In this document: positions 18,006-28,140 of the stretch, piece by piece
How the letters are laid out: each line of letters opens with the position of its first letter
Numbering within the stretch: position 1 is the stretch's first letter
DNA from: an uncultured Clostridia bacterium
GTDB taxonomy: Bacteria > Bacillota > Clostridia > Christensenellales > Borkfalkiaceae
Assembly: GCA_947598205.1 (NCBI GenBank)
Contig: CANQFB010000003.1
Coordinates: 62,001 to 126,000, forward strand
Reading direction: 5' to 3'
Length of the DNA stretch: 64,000 nt
Translations under genes and position numbers: made by a program
Notes under the pieces: generated by a model
Database searches by the model: none
Seen by the model: only the letters and a program-made list of their open reading frames with translations
Told to the model about the DNA's origin: nothing

Positions 18006-21000
18006 TTACATGGCGATCTCTTCGCAACGCGCGATATTGACGATGACCGCGCCGACCCGCTCTTCGGGGACATGGAGGATCTTCGCGACCGCCTTCCGAT
18101 AGAGTTTGATCTGCGGCGCATAATGCGCGCGGATGCCCTCTTCGCTTCGGGAAGAGAACTTGTAATCGACGACGGTATATCCCCCCTCTTCCTCCACGAG
18201 AAGGTCGATCGCGCCCTGAAAAATGACCTCTTCGCCCGCGCCCTCTCCATAGAACCGGGCGGCGGGAAGGGAGACGAGGAATTGCCTCTCCCGCCACACG
18301 CGCCGATCCTTCAAGCCCGCAAGGCGGGGAATGGCCAAAATGGCGCAGAGGCGCTCCTCATCGAGAAGGGCAATCTGCTCGACGGAGAGGATATGCTCTT
18401 CCCTCATGCGGGCAAGCTCCGCCCTCGCGTCCTCGCCGAAGCGCACATGTTCCAAAAAGGCGTGGTAGGCAAGGCCCGTCTCGGTGGAATATACGGCATC
18501 CATGTCGGAAATGAGATCTTCTTTTTCCTCTTCATCGCGGACATGGCATGCCCTCTCCGTCTCTTGGGCCTCGGCGTCGCGGATGAGGCCCGTCGCAGAA
18601 CTCTTTACGGGAAGGAGGGTGGCGGCCGCATGGGGATAGGGCCGCAGAGCGGCAGAAAGCTCCTCCGGGACGGAGATGGGAGTTGCCCCCTCCTCCTCTC
18701 TCCGCACTTCAGGCGCGGCCTCTTCGGCGGGCGGGGCGACGAGGGAGAGCATCTTCTCCCGCGGAATGAAATCGGAGAGCTTCTTGGCGCGGTCGGGCGC
18801 ATATTGGAAGTTTTCGAGCGCCGAGCCTTCTGTCTCCGTCTCGAAAATGAGGTGAAGGCGGTACATCGCGCGCGTCATGGCCACATAGAGGAGGTTGCGT
18901 TCCCCCTCGATCTGCTCCCTGCGCATGCAGATCTCGGCGGCGCGGCGGGTGAGCGTCTCATAGCGGACCTTGCTCGCAAGGTCGAAACTGCGGGGGGCGG
19001 GGCCGAGCTCCTCCGTCCACATCAGCTCGTCGTGCTCCGTGCGGTGAAAGGCGCTGTCGAGATCCACCGCGATGACGACGGGGAATTCGAGCCCCTTCGC
19101 GGCGTGCATCGTGAGGACGCGCACCGCTCCTTCTCCGCCGCTTTCGGAGAACATGATGCGCTCGTTCGCATCGCGGATGCGGCGCAAAAACGCATGGACG
19201 CTCCCCGCGTCACTGCTCTCGGCCATCAGGCGGCGAACGCGGCTCAAGGCGGCTTTTCCCCCACCCATGCCCGCGATCTGGGCTTCAATTCCGTCGGCAA
19301 GAAGGATGGCCAGCATTTCGGAAGCCGACTTTATCCGAGCGAGCGCACGGAGCTCTTCCGCCCTCTTGAAGAAGGCGTTCACCTTCTTTGCGAGCGAATC
19401 CTGCGCAAAGCGGCGGTCGGATGCGAACCGCTTTGCCGCCGTGCGGAAATTTCCGAAGATGTGCATCTCGTTTGCCGCAAGGCGGATGCGGGCGAGTTCG
19501 CTCTCGCAAAATCCCCCGATCGCGGAGAGCATGGCGGAGGCGAGCGGGATGTCCTGTTCGCCGTTATCGAGAAAGGAGAGCCAATCTATGAGAAGGCGCA
19601 CCTCGAAGAAATCGCAGATATTGACGCCCGCGGACGACGAGACGGGGATACCCCCCTCCGAGAGAGCGCGCACGACCGCGCCCGCCGAACCCGTGTTTCT
19701 GCGCACGAGGACGGCGACGTCGCCGAATCCGACCTCGCGCATCGTGCCCGTCTCCACATCGAACCAACGTTTTGCGGGCCTGCCCGAAAGGCCGCACTCC
19801 TCTTCGACGATGGCGCGCACCTTCGCGGCGACCGCGCTCTTTTCCACCCGTTCCTCCGCCAAAGCGACGCTGTAGACCGCGCGTTCCCGCCTTTCCGACC
19901 GCTCTTTTTCGGCGGTATGGAAGAGCGTCTCCCCGCGGTTTTCGCCGTAACGGTCGCCCCCTTCCATGGGGGTATAGCCCTCCATGGCCGCCGCAAATAC
20001 GGCGTTCACCGCATCGAGGACGCCCTTCGCCGAGCGGAAATTGCGGTCGAGGGGCAGGGCGCCGCCGCAGGCCTCTTCCATCTTTGTAAAGTAGCTCGTG
20101 CGGCTTCCGCGGAAGCCGTAGATCGCCTGTTTCTTATCGCCGACGACGAACAGTTCCTCCCCCGTAAGCGCCTTTAAGATCTCCCCCTGCATGGGGTTGA
20201 CGTCCTGATATTCGTCTACGAAGATAAAGCGGTAGCTCCCGCGCACGGCCTCGGCGGCCTCGCTGTTTTGCAAAACGGCGAGCGCAAGATGCTCGAGATC
20301 GCCATAATCGAGGACGCCCTCCTCCCGCTTGAGACGGGTATATTCCTCATCGTACATGAGGGTGAGTTTCGCCAGAGAGGCGGCGCGGCCGTATGCGTCG
20401 GCGAACCGCATGAATTCCTTGGGCGCGTCGATCCCCTCGGAGAGCTCCTTCAGAAGTTCGCGCAGTTGTTTTGCGAGCGCCTGCGCCTGTGAGATGACGT
20501 GCAAAGCCTCGGGACCGTCGGAAGTCTTTCTCCCCGGACTGCGCGCAACGGTGAGCCCGCGGGCGGCCGCGCAGAGACCGAAAAGATCCCCCGCCCCCGC
20601 GAGGGCTTCCGCCGCCCCCGCGACCGCGCCGATGAATTCCTTCATGCGGGGTGCGAACTCCTCGGCGAGCGCCGAGAGAGCACCCGCCCGCCTCGCGATG
20701 GAAGCGGCCAGACGCGCATATTCGTCCGCGATGAGCGCGGTTGCCTTCAGAAGTTCCTCCTTCGCGGGGTCTCCTTCCCCACTTAAGAAGGAAGACGGGG
20801 TACCCATGTCCGCAACATCCCACACGGGCGGCTTCCTCTCCGCGATGTTGCGCAGCTTCTCCGCATAGCGGTCTACCGCGCGCATCTTTTCATAGAGATC
20901 GAGCACGGTCTTGCGGAGCGTGCCGTCCTTTTTTTTGCGGAAATAGACGGCGAGAAGGTCCGAAAACCAAGCCTCGCCCTCCTCGTAGGCTCTATCGAAG

Positions 21001-21425
21001 GCGAGTTCCAGAGCGCGTGCAGAGATCGCCCTGCCCTCGGCCTGTTCCCCGTCGAGGATACGGAAGCGGGGATCGACGCCCACGAGGTAGAAATAGGTGC
21101 GCACGAGCCTTCCGCAGAAGGAGTGGATGGTGCTGATGTCGGCGAGAGGCAGGTCCTCGAGCTGCCGTTTGAGGCGGGAACGCTCCTCCCCCGAGGAGGC
21201 GCGGTAGGCTTCGGCGAGTTTCTTCCTCGCGCGCTCGCGCATCTGGGCGGCCGCCTTATTGGTGAAGGTGACGGCAAGGATCTCCTTGACGCCCGCCTCC
21301 CCGCCGCGCAGGATGGAGATGAAACGCTCGATCATGACGTGCGTCTTTCCGCTCCCCGCCGAGGCGGAGACGATGACTTTCCCGCGCGAGCAGACCGCGC
21401 GCTGTTGTTGCTCCGTCAGGCTCAT
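18006..21425 (-). CDS. addA: ATP-dependent helicase/nuclease subunit A
   Basis: AddA is the UvrD-type helicase and nuclease of the AddAB end-resection complex. The 1139-residue protein has Walker A SASAGSGKTHVM near residue 20, then TFTNKAAAQMRERA. Helicase motif II is VDEYQDVNPMQGEIL, and motif IV-VI segments are present, including TMHAAKGLEFPVVIAVD and LLYVAMTRAMYRLHL. The C-terminal RecB-family nuclease has GAIDLLVEEEGGYTVVDYKF. Its start overlaps the addB stop by 4 bp (ATGA), so the subunits are co-translated. Confidence 0.97.
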   Translation of the reverse strand: MSLTEQQQRAVCSRGKVIVSASAGSGKTHVMIERFISILRGGEAGVKEILAVTFTNKAAAQMRERARKKLAEAYRASSGEERSRLKRQLEDLPLADISTIHSFCGRLVRTYFYLVGVDPRFRILDGEQAEGRAISARALELAFDRAYEEGEAWFSDLLAVYFRKKKDGTLRKTVLDLYEKMRAVDRYAEKLRNIAERKPPVWDVADMGTPSSFLSGEGDPAKEELLKATALIADEYARLAASIARRAGALSALAEEFAPRMKEFIGAVAGAAEALAGAGDLFGLCAAARGLTVARSPGRKTSDGPEALHVISQAQALAKQLRELLKELSEGIDAPKEFMRFADAYGRAASLAKLTLMYDEEYTRLKREEGVLDYGDLEHLALAVLQNSEAAEAVRGSYRFIFVDEYQDVNPMQGEILKALTGEELFVVGDKKQAIYGFRGSRTSYFTKMEEACGGALPLDRNFRSAKGVLDAVNAVFAAAMEGYTPMEGGDRYGENRGETLFHTAEKERSERRERAVYSVALAEERVEKSAVAAKVRAIVEEECGLSGRPAKRWFDVETGTMREVGFGDVAVLVRRNTGSAGAVVRALSEGGIPVSSSAGVNICDFFEVRLLIDWLSFLDNGEQDIPLASAMLSAIGGFCESELARIRLAANEMHIFGNFRTAAKRFASDRRFAQDSLAKKVNAFFKRAEELRALARIKSASEMLAILLADGIEAQIAGMGGGKAALSRVRRLMAESSDAGSVHAFLRRIRDANERIMFSESGGEGAVRVLTMHAAKGLEFPVVIAVDLDSAFHRTEHDELMWTEELGPAPRSFDLASKVRYETLTRRAAEICMRREQIEGERNLLYVAMTRAMYRLHLIFETETEGSALENFQYAPDRAKKLSDFIPREKMLSLVAPPAEEAAPEVRREEEGATPISVPEELSAALRPYPHAAATLLPVKSSATGLIRDAEAQETERACHVRDEEEKEDLISDMDAVYSTETGLAYHAFLEHVRFGEDARAELARMREEHILSVEQIALLDEERLCAILAIPRLAGLKDRRVWRERQFLVSLPAARFYGEGAGEEVIFQGAIDLLVEEEGGYTVVDYKFSSRSEEGIRAHYAPQIKLYRKAVAKILHVPEERVGAVIVNIARCEEIAM

Positions 21426-24400
21426 CGCTTCTCCTCCTCTCTTTTCGCAATGGCGGCAATCTCTTTACATTTGATCCCCTCTTCCGCGCGGGGAGACCCC
21501 GAAAAGGCGCACATGCCCTTGAGTTTACAGAATTTACAGGCCTCGCCGTAGGGAGAGGGGCGCACATTGCCCGCACGCATCTCCCCTTCCGCCCCGCGGG
21601 AGACGAGGAGCCCGTAGCGCAGAAAGGCCTCGAAATCCTCGCGCGAGAGCCCCCGCTCGGAGGTCGCCCCGTCGAAGAATTCGCTCTTCTCCTCGCCGCA
21701 GGTGGTATCCATGTCTGCGATCACATCGGGATCGTTGCAGAAAAATCCCTTCATACGGAACTTGCCCGCCCGCTCTTTTTCCGCCGTGAATTCATCGGCC
21801 GCGGGGAAGTAAAATGCCCCCGCAGGGCGCGCCTCCTCCCCCGCCGCGGCATAGAGATAGAGCTCGAGCTGGAGCTTCTGCCCCGTATAGTAGGCGACGG
21901 GCTTCTCGTCGAAAGATCCCGTCTTATAGTCGATGATGCGCACAGAGCCCGCCGAACGGTCGATTCGGTCGGCCTTTCCAAAGAGGGAGAGGGCGGGAAT
22001 ACGGACCTCGGCCTCCGCCGCCATCACGGTAAAATTCGAGCCCGCGAGCTGGCGGAAGGAGGCGCAAGCGACGGTCTTCGCCTCTTCGACGAGCCTCCGC
22101 GCCGTGTATCCCCCCGCCTTGGTATCCGCAAGGGAGGAAAATTGCGGCTCCGAAAGAAGCTCCTCGGCGCACGCGGCCGCATAGGCCGCACATGCCGCTT
22201 CGTCTGCAAATTCGTTGAACTTCTTCGCCGTGCGCTCCAAAGCCTTATGCACGAACGCGCCCGCATCGCCCGCGTCGAGGACGGTCCTCTCCTCCCGCTC
22301 TTCGAGGCGGAGAGCACGCTCGGCGAAACTTTTATAGGGGCATGCGAAGTAATCTTCGAGGAGCGTGGGCGAGATCTCCCCCGAAAAGTAGAGCCGCCCC
22401 GCCTCTTCCACCGCCTCTTTTTTGGTAGAAAAACGCATCTTATCAGGGAAAATGGGCATACCATGTCCGAAGTCCCCCCGTTCAAAAGCCTCTTTGAGTG
22501 CGAGATACCGCCCAAGCTCTTGCTTCCCCCTTCCGCCCCCGCTGTCGCGCTCGTCGCAGGCGGCGAAGTAGGCGAGAAGGGCGGGCGCCGCCTCGGAACA
22601 ATCATAGGGGAAGAGCGGCCCGATCCCGCGCGGCCGAAGCGCCCCGCGCACATAGCCGAAGATCTCGCTCGGCGTCGTCTCCGCGCCCCCCTTCCCCGCG
22701 GGACAGCTCAAGTAAAGTTCGGAGGAGAAGGAGAGAAGATTGAGCGCAAGCGCCTCCCTTGCCCGTGCGTTGACGACGGCGATCGCGGGTTCGATCTCCA
22801 CCTTCAGCCTCTTGAGTTTTTCGATCTCGCCGTCGGTGATGACGGCCGTATCCTCCGTGACGAGGGGAAGCCCGTCGGTGAGCCCCGCGCAGAAGAGGTA
22901 GGGCGTGCGGCAGATCTTGCTCTCCGATATGTCTCCGACGAAGACGGCGTCTGCCCTGCGGGGGAACATAGAGATCTCGAGCGCCTCCAACCCGCTCTTC
23001 AGGAGGGCGGCGAAGGCGCGGGCTGAAAATTTGCGCTCCCCCGCGATCTCCTCCGTCTCGCGAAGGACGTCTTCAAAGCGGGCGGTATTCAGAAATGCCC
23101 GCTCTTCGGGGGAGGCCGCCGCGGCAAGTTGCTCCGTTACCCTATCCTCTTCGACGAGGACGCGAAGTTTGCGAAGCCCCTCTGCATAGTGCGAAGCGGT
23201 ATCCTCCCGCTTGAAAAGATCGAGGACGGCGCACATCTTTTCGCGCGCATCTTCGAGTTTTTTGCGGTCGCTCCCCTTGAGGGCGGCCTCTTTGACAGGC
23301 CTTCTCGCCGCCCCGCGGAAGCCGCCGTATTTGGCGAGGTAGTTGCGGTAAGTGCCGTCGTCGCCGAAATAGACGGAGGCGGCCACATCGTCCGCCTCGT
23401 CGGGGGCGGGCCCGCCCGAGACGGCGTTCAGAACGGCGATGGCGAACGTGCAGAAGGGATGCTCTGCAAAACTGCGCTTGCGGTCGGCATAGAAGGGGAT
23501 CCGATAGGCCTCAAATGCCTTCAGCGCGGGGAGGAAATAGCTCTCGTCCCCGATGAGAAGGGCCATGTCGCGGTAGCGCGCCCCTTCGGCAACCTTGCGC
23601 CTGATGAGCGCGGCGACGGTCGCGATCTCCTCCGCCTCGTCGGCGGCCGAAAAGCAGAAAACCTGCCGCGAAACTTCGACCTTCCCCGCCGCACCCTCAT
23701 GCGAAAAGAGGGCGTCTTTGAGAAGGACCGCCTCGCCCGAGAGAGAGCCGGAGAGTTGCCGCTTTTCCGCCGCGCCCCCCTCTTCTTCGGCGACCCGCGC
23801 GAAGGCCGCGGCCGCCTCGTTGGTATAGAAAGGCTCCCTTCCCGCGAGAAAGACGCCCGTCGTCTCAAGCCCGCGTCCGATGGCCGCGCGCACCCCTTCA
23901 AGCGCCTGCCGCGTAAACGAACGGAAGGCGAAGAACACGACATGGGTGCCCTCTGCGACGTCGGATACGATCTTTTGAGGCAGAAGAGCGAGGTAGCCGT
24001 TTTCGTCAAGAAGGGCGTGGGCGCGCAAAAATTTTTGATATTCTTCAAAGATAAGGGCGAGATCGGAAAGTTTATAGAAGAGGACACCCTGCGCCTCCTC
24101 CGCGCTCGCCCGAAGCATGGCGGGAGTGACGCGCGAAGCGGAAAGCTGGGCGATGGTCTCATAGACGGCCTGCGCCGCATTCTCTCCGAAGCACTTCAAC
24201 TGCCCCCTGTGCGCGGAAAGCAGGGCGGAGATCTCGAGCACCGACCCGTGTTTGGAGAGGACGCGCTCCTCCCCCTTCAAAAACCGCGCAAAGGTGGTGA
24301 CCTCCGTGAGGAAGGTGCCGCCCACCGCCTGAAGCACGGCGCGTTCGGCAAGGAGCGTGAGCCTGTCCTCGCAGAAGACAAGCGTCCTTTCCCCCCTCTT

Positions 24401-24475
24401 TTCATGTTCTTCGACCTCTGTGCGAAGCGCGCAAAGGGCGTCGTCGAGCGTCGGTGCGCCGATGATTTTCGTCAT
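21422..24475 (-). CDS. addB: ATP-dependent nuclease subunit B
   Basis: AddB is the inactive-helicase/nuclease partner that scans for Chi in AddAB. The 1017-residue protein has the C-terminal nuclease GKADRIDRSAGSVRIIDYKT. Four cysteines bind the stabilising [4Fe-4S] cluster: one in YFACPYKSFAERAL and three in CKFCKLKGMC. The N-terminal Walker A, normally present in AddB, is not evident (FCEDRLTLLAER occupies that region). An extended TGATATAAT element lies about 30 bp upstream of the start. It is the first gene of the addB-addA operon. Confidence 0.93.
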   Translation of the reverse strand: MTKIIGAPTLDDALCALRTEVEEHEKRGERTLVFCEDRLTLLAERAVLQAVGGTFLTEVTTFARFLKGEERVLSKHGSVLEISALLSAHRGQLKCFGENAAQAVYETIAQLSASRVTPAMLRASAEEAQGVLFYKLSDLALIFEEYQKFLRAHALLDENGYLALLPQKIVSDVAEGTHVVFFAFRSFTRQALEGVRAAIGRGLETTGVFLAGREPFYTNEAAAAFARVAEEEGGAAEKRQLSGSLSGEAVLLKDALFSHEGAAGKVEVSRQVFCFSAADEAEEIATVAALIRRKVAEGARYRDMALLIGDESYFLPALKAFEAYRIPFYADRKRSFAEHPFCTFAIAVLNAVSGGPAPDEADDVAASVYFGDDGTYRNYLAKYGGFRGAARRPVKEAALKGSDRKKLEDAREKMCAVLDLFKREDTASHYAEGLRKLRVLVEEDRVTEQLAAAASPEERAFLNTARFEDVLRETEEIAGERKFSARAFAALLKSGLEALEISMFPRRADAVFVGDISESKICRTPYLFCAGLTDGLPLVTEDTAVITDGEIEKLKRLKVEIEPAIAVVNARAREALALNLLSFSSELYLSCPAGKGGAETTPSEIFGYVRGALRPRGIGPLFPYDCSEAAPALLAYFAACDERDSGGGRGKQELGRYLALKEAFERGDFGHGMPIFPDKMRFSTKKEAVEEAGRLYFSGEISPTLLEDYFACPYKSFAERALRLEEREERTVLDAGDAGAFVHKALERTAKKFNEFADEAACAAYAAACAEELLSEPQFSSLADTKAGGYTARRLVEEAKTVACASFRQLAGSNFTVMAAEAEVRIPALSLFGKADRIDRSAGSVRIIDYKTGSFDEKPVAYYTGQKLQLELYLYAAAGEEARPAGAFYFPAADEFTAEKERAGKFRMKGFFCNDPDVIADMDTTCGEEKSEFFDGATSERGLSREDFEAFLRYGLLVSRGAEGEMRAGNVRPSPYGEACKFCKLKGMCAFSGSPRAEEGIKCKEIAAIAKREEEKR

Positions 24476-24544
24476 GATAACATGCTCCTCGCGGATATTA
24501 TATCATAAACCGCAAAAAAATCCTCGTTGTTTGCGCGTTTTATT

Positions 24545-24573
24545 TTTACAAATACAAATTTTTATGTTATAAT
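24545..24573 (+). promoter_or_regulatory. SigA-type promoter for lipoprotein gene
   Basis: TTTACA, a 17-bp AT-rich spacer and TATAAT; the ATG is 22 bp further on, after GAGG. Confidence 0.85.
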
Positions 24574-24594
24574 GGGGAAAACGAGGTATCTTTC

Positions 24595-25566
24595 ATGAAA
24601 CTTAAAAAATTCGCGCCCCTTGCGCTCCTTCTCCCCCTCACCCTTCTTGCGGCGTGCGGCGGGACCCCCGAACTCGACCTGCATGCCAATTGGTATGCGA
24701 ACGAGATGCACCAGCACATCTCCGATGCGAGCGAGACGCTCGTCTACGACGTGATCTACACTCCCGCGGAAAACGTCACGCCCATCGTGCCTTTCACCTA
24801 TGAGACTGGCAGGTACACCGCCGTCTTGCAGGAGCACAGTTCGCTCGCGAATGAAGCCGATTGGGCGACGGGCACGGGCTATACCTACGTCACCGAATTT
24901 TCCATCAGCGGCTCTTACACCATCGGCGGGAAGGAGACGGACTTCACGGATACCATCCGCTCCGAGGTCTCTTTTACGAACATCGACGACATGCTCCGCC
25001 CCGTAAAGAGCTACAAGGAATTCCATGTGACGACGCCCTACGGCGGTTCCGTCATCCAATATGCCTATATCTACAGGGCCGCCTACAACCAAAAACTCAC
25101 CGAGACGGAGATCTCCGTGAAAGATTTGAGGGAAGATGTGAAGGAGGAGGAAAAGCTCGACTTTACGAAGAAGATGAAGCTCAAGGGAAGCGGGACTTTC
25201 TTCGATAACGAGCAGATCCTGTTCGCCCTCCGCGCCCTCGATCTCAAGAGCGCATGCAGTTTCCGCACGGTCAACCCCGTCACGCACGAGCGCGTGGGCG
25301 TCACCATGGCCTCCACCCCCAAGGAGGGGACGACGAAGGGTTCCTTCCTCATCAACGGCACGCAGACGGAGGAGCTCACCCTCGCGACGGTCTCCTTCTC
25401 CATCGGTTATACCTCGAAGAAATCGGGCCTGACGCAAAAACTCACCTATGCGCTCCCCGGCGAGAAGAGTTTCCGCAACGCCCTCATTTCGATGGAGACG
25501 GCGGCCCCCGACGGGTGCGGGAGCTTCGTCTACCGCCTCAAAGAGCTTACCACCTTCGATAAATAA
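24595..25566 (+). CDS. Uncharacterised lipoprotein
   Basis: A 323-residue secreted protein. The signal peptide MKLKKFAPLALLLPLTLLAAC ends in a good LAAC lipobox, so the protein should be lipid-anchored at Cys21. The mature part has many Thr, Tyr and Ser and alternating hydrophobic residues, as expected for a beta-rich fold. It resembles the DUF3108-like lipoproteins of clostridia only in general style, and no family was recognised. It has its own promoter and a bidirectional terminator shared with hpt, so it is a single-gene unit. Confidence 0.75.
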   Translation: MKLKKFAPLALLLPLTLLAACGGTPELDLHANWYANEMHQHISDASETLVYDVIYTPAENVTPIVPFTYETGRYTAVLQEHSSLANEADWATGTGYTYVTEFSISGSYTIGGKETDFTDTIRSEVSFTNIDDMLRPVKSYKEFHVTTPYGGSVIQYAYIYRAAYNQKLTETEISVKDLREDVKEEEKLDFTKKMKLKGSGTFFDNEQILFALRALDLKSACSFRTVNPVTHERVGVTMASTPKEGTTKGSFLINGTQTEELTLATVSFSIGYTSKKSGLTQKLTYALPGEKSFRNALISMETAAPDGCGSFVYRLKELTTFDK

Positions 25567-25581
25567 CGGATAAAATACGAA

Positions 25582-25615
25582 ATGCCGCCGGCCAAAGAGC
25601 CGACGGCATTTTTTT
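25582..25615. terminator. Bidirectional terminator
   Basis: ATGCCGCCGGC / GCCGACGGCAT stem, with T-runs on both strands, between the lipoprotein gene and convergent hpt. Confidence 0.9.
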
Positions 25616-25623
25616 GAGAAAAT

Positions 25624-26175
25624 TTATTCCCCGTTCTCTTCGCAGACGGAGGCCTTGAGGATGCCGATATAGGGAAGGTTGCGATAGTATTCCCTGTAAT
25701 CGAGGCCGTACCCCACGACGAACTCGTTCTCGATATAGAAGCAGTTATAGTCGGGGGCGATGTCGTAGATCCGCCGCGAAGACTTGTTGAGGAGGGTGAC
25801 GATCTTGACGGAGGCCGCCCCGCGCTCCGTGAGAAGGGCCTTGAGGTTGGAGAGCGTGAAGCCGCTGTCGATGATGTCCTCCACGATGAGGACGTCGCGC
25901 CCCTTCACGTCGTTGTCGAGGTCCTTTTTGATCTTGAGCTTGCCCGAAGAGACGGTGCCCGTCCCATAGGAGGAGACCACCATGAAATCGAGATCGATGG
26001 GCATGGAAAGGTGGCGGATGATGTCCGAAAAAAACAGGATCGCCCCCTTCAGAATGCCGACGACAAGGGGGTTCTTCCCCTGATAGTCGCGGTTGACCGC
26101 CTCGGCGATCTCCTTCACCCGCGATTTGATCTGTTCCTCCGTGATGAGGATGCGTTCGCAATTGTTGTTGTCCAT
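25624..26175 (-). CDS. hpt: Hypoxanthine phosphoribosyltransferase
   Basis: Hpt salvages hypoxanthine and guanine to IMP and GMP using PRPP. The 183 residues include the PRPP loop VLIVEDIIDSGFTLSNL, the flexible-loop region SSYGTGTVSSGKLKI and the C-terminal FVVGYGLDYREYYRNLP. It follows tilS by 27 bp, the same tilS-hpt pairing seen in Bacillus (where ftsH follows). Confidence 0.97.
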   Translation of the reverse strand: MDNNNCERILITEEQIKSRVKEIAEAVNRDYQGKNPLVVGILKGAILFFSDIIRHLSMPIDLDFMVVSSYGTGTVSSGKLKIKKDLDNDVKGRDVLIVEDIIDSGFTLSNLKALLTERGAASVKIVTLLNKSSRRIYDIAPDYNCFYIENEFVVGYGLDYREYYRNLPYIGILKASVCEENGE

Positions 26176-26202
26176 AATGTTTCCTCCTGTGTTGCCCGAA
26201 AA

Positions 26203-27468
26203 TTATGCGAAGATGGTGGCGATGCGCCTCGAAGTTTCGGTCACCTTCACGCTGTCGGCGATCTCCACGCCGACGACGGCGAAGACCTCGCTCCCCTTTG
26301 CGATAATGGGGAGTTTGCGCCCGACGCGCGACGGGATCTTTTTATCGCTTAAAAACTTTTTGAGCGTCTTCCGCGGGGCATGGTATGGGGTAATTTCGTC
26401 CCCATCCCTCCGCGTGCGCACCACGCAACCTTCGGGGAAGGCGTCGAGATCGACCCGAAGCCCGCCCGCATGCGCCCCTTCCAAAAGGCGGAAGGGAAGC
26501 GCTTCTCCCTCCTGCGGGGGGAAGGGAATGGGCGTAAATCCGCCCTCTTCCTCAAGCGTGAAGACGATCTCCCGCCCCTCGCGGACGGCGATGCGTTTTG
26601 TCCCGTCCCCGTCTGCGAAACAGACCTTCCTTCCGCTCTGTAAAATGCGAAGGGCGGCCACCTGTTCGAGATCGGCCCGCGTATAGTCGCTCTTTTTCAT
26701 GCAAGAGAGGCAGGCTCTGCGGAACAGAACTTCCTCGAGATCGACGGGAATGTGCGCTCCGTCCGCCGCATGCACGACCTTCTCTTCGGCCAATTTTTGG
26801 AGAAAGGCGTCCTCCTCTGCCGCGAGCGAGGCGAACTCCAGAAGATGTCTCGCCGCCCCCTCATGGATCTTTTCAAAGGCGGGAAGGGCGCATCTTCGGA
26901 TGTAGTTGCGCGTAAAATTTTCGTCTTCGTTGGTCGAATCGCAGACATGGGGTAGGGCGTTTTCGTCTGCATAGGTCTCGATCTCGGCGCGGGTGCGCCC
27001 GAGAAGGGGGCGGATCAGGCCGCCGTATTCCCTGACGGCGCGCATGCCCGTAAGGCCCGTGCCGCGGGCGAGGCGGAAGAGAATGGTCTCGGCAACGTCG
27101 TCTGCATGGTGCGCCGTCGCGACAAGGTCGGCTTCATTCCCCCGAAGAAGGGCAAAAAATGCGTCGTAACGCACCCTTCGCGCCGCCTCTTCGAGGCTCT
27201 CCCCGCGCTCCTTTGCGAGGCGGACAGCGTCTGCGCGCACGATCTTGAGGGGGACCCCCCACGCGCCGCACAGCTCGCCGCAGAAGGCCATATCGCGCAA
27301 ACTCTCCTCTCCGCGGATGCCGTGTTCGATGTGGATGGCGGAAAGCGTGATACCCATGTCTGCGGAGCAGACCTTAAAAGCATGCAGAAGGCATACCGAA
27401 TCGACGCCCCCCGATAGGGCCACGCAAACCCGCTTTCCCCTGTATTTTTCCGCCGAAAAGAGTTCCAT
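26203..27468 (-). CDS. tilS: tRNA(Ile)-lysidine synthetase
   Basis: TilS modifies C34 of the CAU-anticodon tRNA-Ile to lysidine so that it reads AUA. The PP-loop motif is VALSGGVDSVCLLHAF near the N-terminus, followed by IEHGIRGEES and TAHHADDVAETILFRLARGTG. A C-terminal TilS domain (GDEITPYHAPRKTLKKFLSD) is present. A GTG start lies 3 bp upstream of the chosen ATG. No SD is obvious, and the promoter ends only 8 bp upstream of the start, suggesting a very short leader. Confidence 0.95.
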   Translation of the reverse strand: MELFSAEKYRGKRVCVALSGGVDSVCLLHAFKVCSADMGITLSAIHIEHGIRGEESLRDMAFCGELCGAWGVPLKIVRADAVRLAKERGESLEEAARRVRYDAFFALLRGNEADLVATAHHADDVAETILFRLARGTGLTGMRAVREYGGLIRPLLGRTRAEIETYADENALPHVCDSTNEDENFTRNYIRRCALPAFEKIHEGAARHLLEFASLAAEEDAFLQKLAEEKVVHAADGAHIPVDLEEVLFRRACLSCMKKSDYTRADLEQVAALRILQSGRKVCFADGDGTKRIAVREGREIVFTLEEEGGFTPIPFPPQEGEALPFRLLEGAHAGGLRVDLDAFPEGCVVRTRRDGDEITPYHAPRKTLKKFLSDKKIPSRVGRKLPIIAKGSEVFAVVGVEIADSVKVTETSRRIATIFA

Positions 27469-27475
27469 CACCGCA

Positions 27476-27504
27476 ATTATACCATTTTTTTATGCAGATT
27501 GCAA
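27476..27504 (-). promoter_or_regulatory. SigA-type promoter for tilS-hpt
   Basis: On the minus strand TTGCAA (27504-27499), a 17-bp spacer and TATAAT (27481-27476). Confidence 0.75.
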
Positions 27505-27585
27505 GAATTCTTCTCCCCTTCGCCCAATTTCCGAAATCTTGTGACATCTTCGCAGAAAAATGGTAGAATATATTTGAAGGTACGC

Positions 27586-28140
27586 ATGGAAGACGAACGC
27601 ATCATACAACTTTTCTTTGCGCGCGACGAGCTTGCCCTCGCCGAGCTCAAACAAAAATACGGTGAGATATTTAAGAGGATCGCCCTCAATATCACCCGAA
27701 GCGCCCCCGATGCGGAAGAGGTGCTCTCCGACGCATATCTCGGCGTGTGGCGGACCATTCCGCCCCAAAGGCCCGATCCGCTCCTTTCGTATGTCGCAAA
27801 GATCGTCCGCAATCTCTCCTGCAAAAAGATGCGCTACAATTCCGCAGGAATACGGCGGGGAAACGACCTTCCCCTCTACGAACTCGAGGAATGTCTTCCC
27901 TCTTCCGAGGGGACGGAGGCCGACTTCGACGCAAAGGAACTCTCCCGCCTCATCAACCGCTTCCTGTCCGATCTCGATAAAAAGACGCGCATCGCCTTCG
28001 TCAGAAGATATTTTTACTGCGACGCCGTAAAGGACATCGCTTCCGCGCTCCGCATGCGGGCGCACACGCTCACCGTCCGCCTTTCCCGCACGCGGGAAAA
28101 GCTCGCCGAATTTCTCAAGAAGGAGGGGATAACAATATGA
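27586..28140 (+). CDS. ECF-type RNA polymerase sigma factor
   Basis: A 184-residue protein with sigma region 2 (about 20-85: ALAELKQKYGEIFKRIALNI, then DAEEVLSDAYLGVWRTIP). Region 4 is about 115-175, with RIAFVRRYFYCDAVKDIASA, then LRMRAHTLTVRLSRTREKLA. The start MEDERIIQLF at 27586 has GAAGG before it; longer starts exist but would run into the tilS promoter. The stop overlaps the next gene by ATGA. That gene encodes a membrane protein that is probably its anti-sigma factor. The regulon is unknown. Confidence 0.88.
   Translation: MEDERIIQLFFARDELALAELKQKYGEIFKRIALNITRSAPDAEEVLSDAYLGVWRTIPPQRPDPLLSYVAKIVRNLSCKKMRYNSAGIRRGNDLPLYELEECLPSSEGTEADFDAKELSRLINRFLSDLDKKTRIAFVRRYFYCDAVKDIASALRMRAHTLTVRLSRTREKLAEFLKKEGITI

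Noticed and set aside
17928..20177. 749-residue plus-strand frame over addA
   Set aside because: It lies fully opposite addA, whose helicase motifs are unmistakable; no ribosome site or domain supports it.
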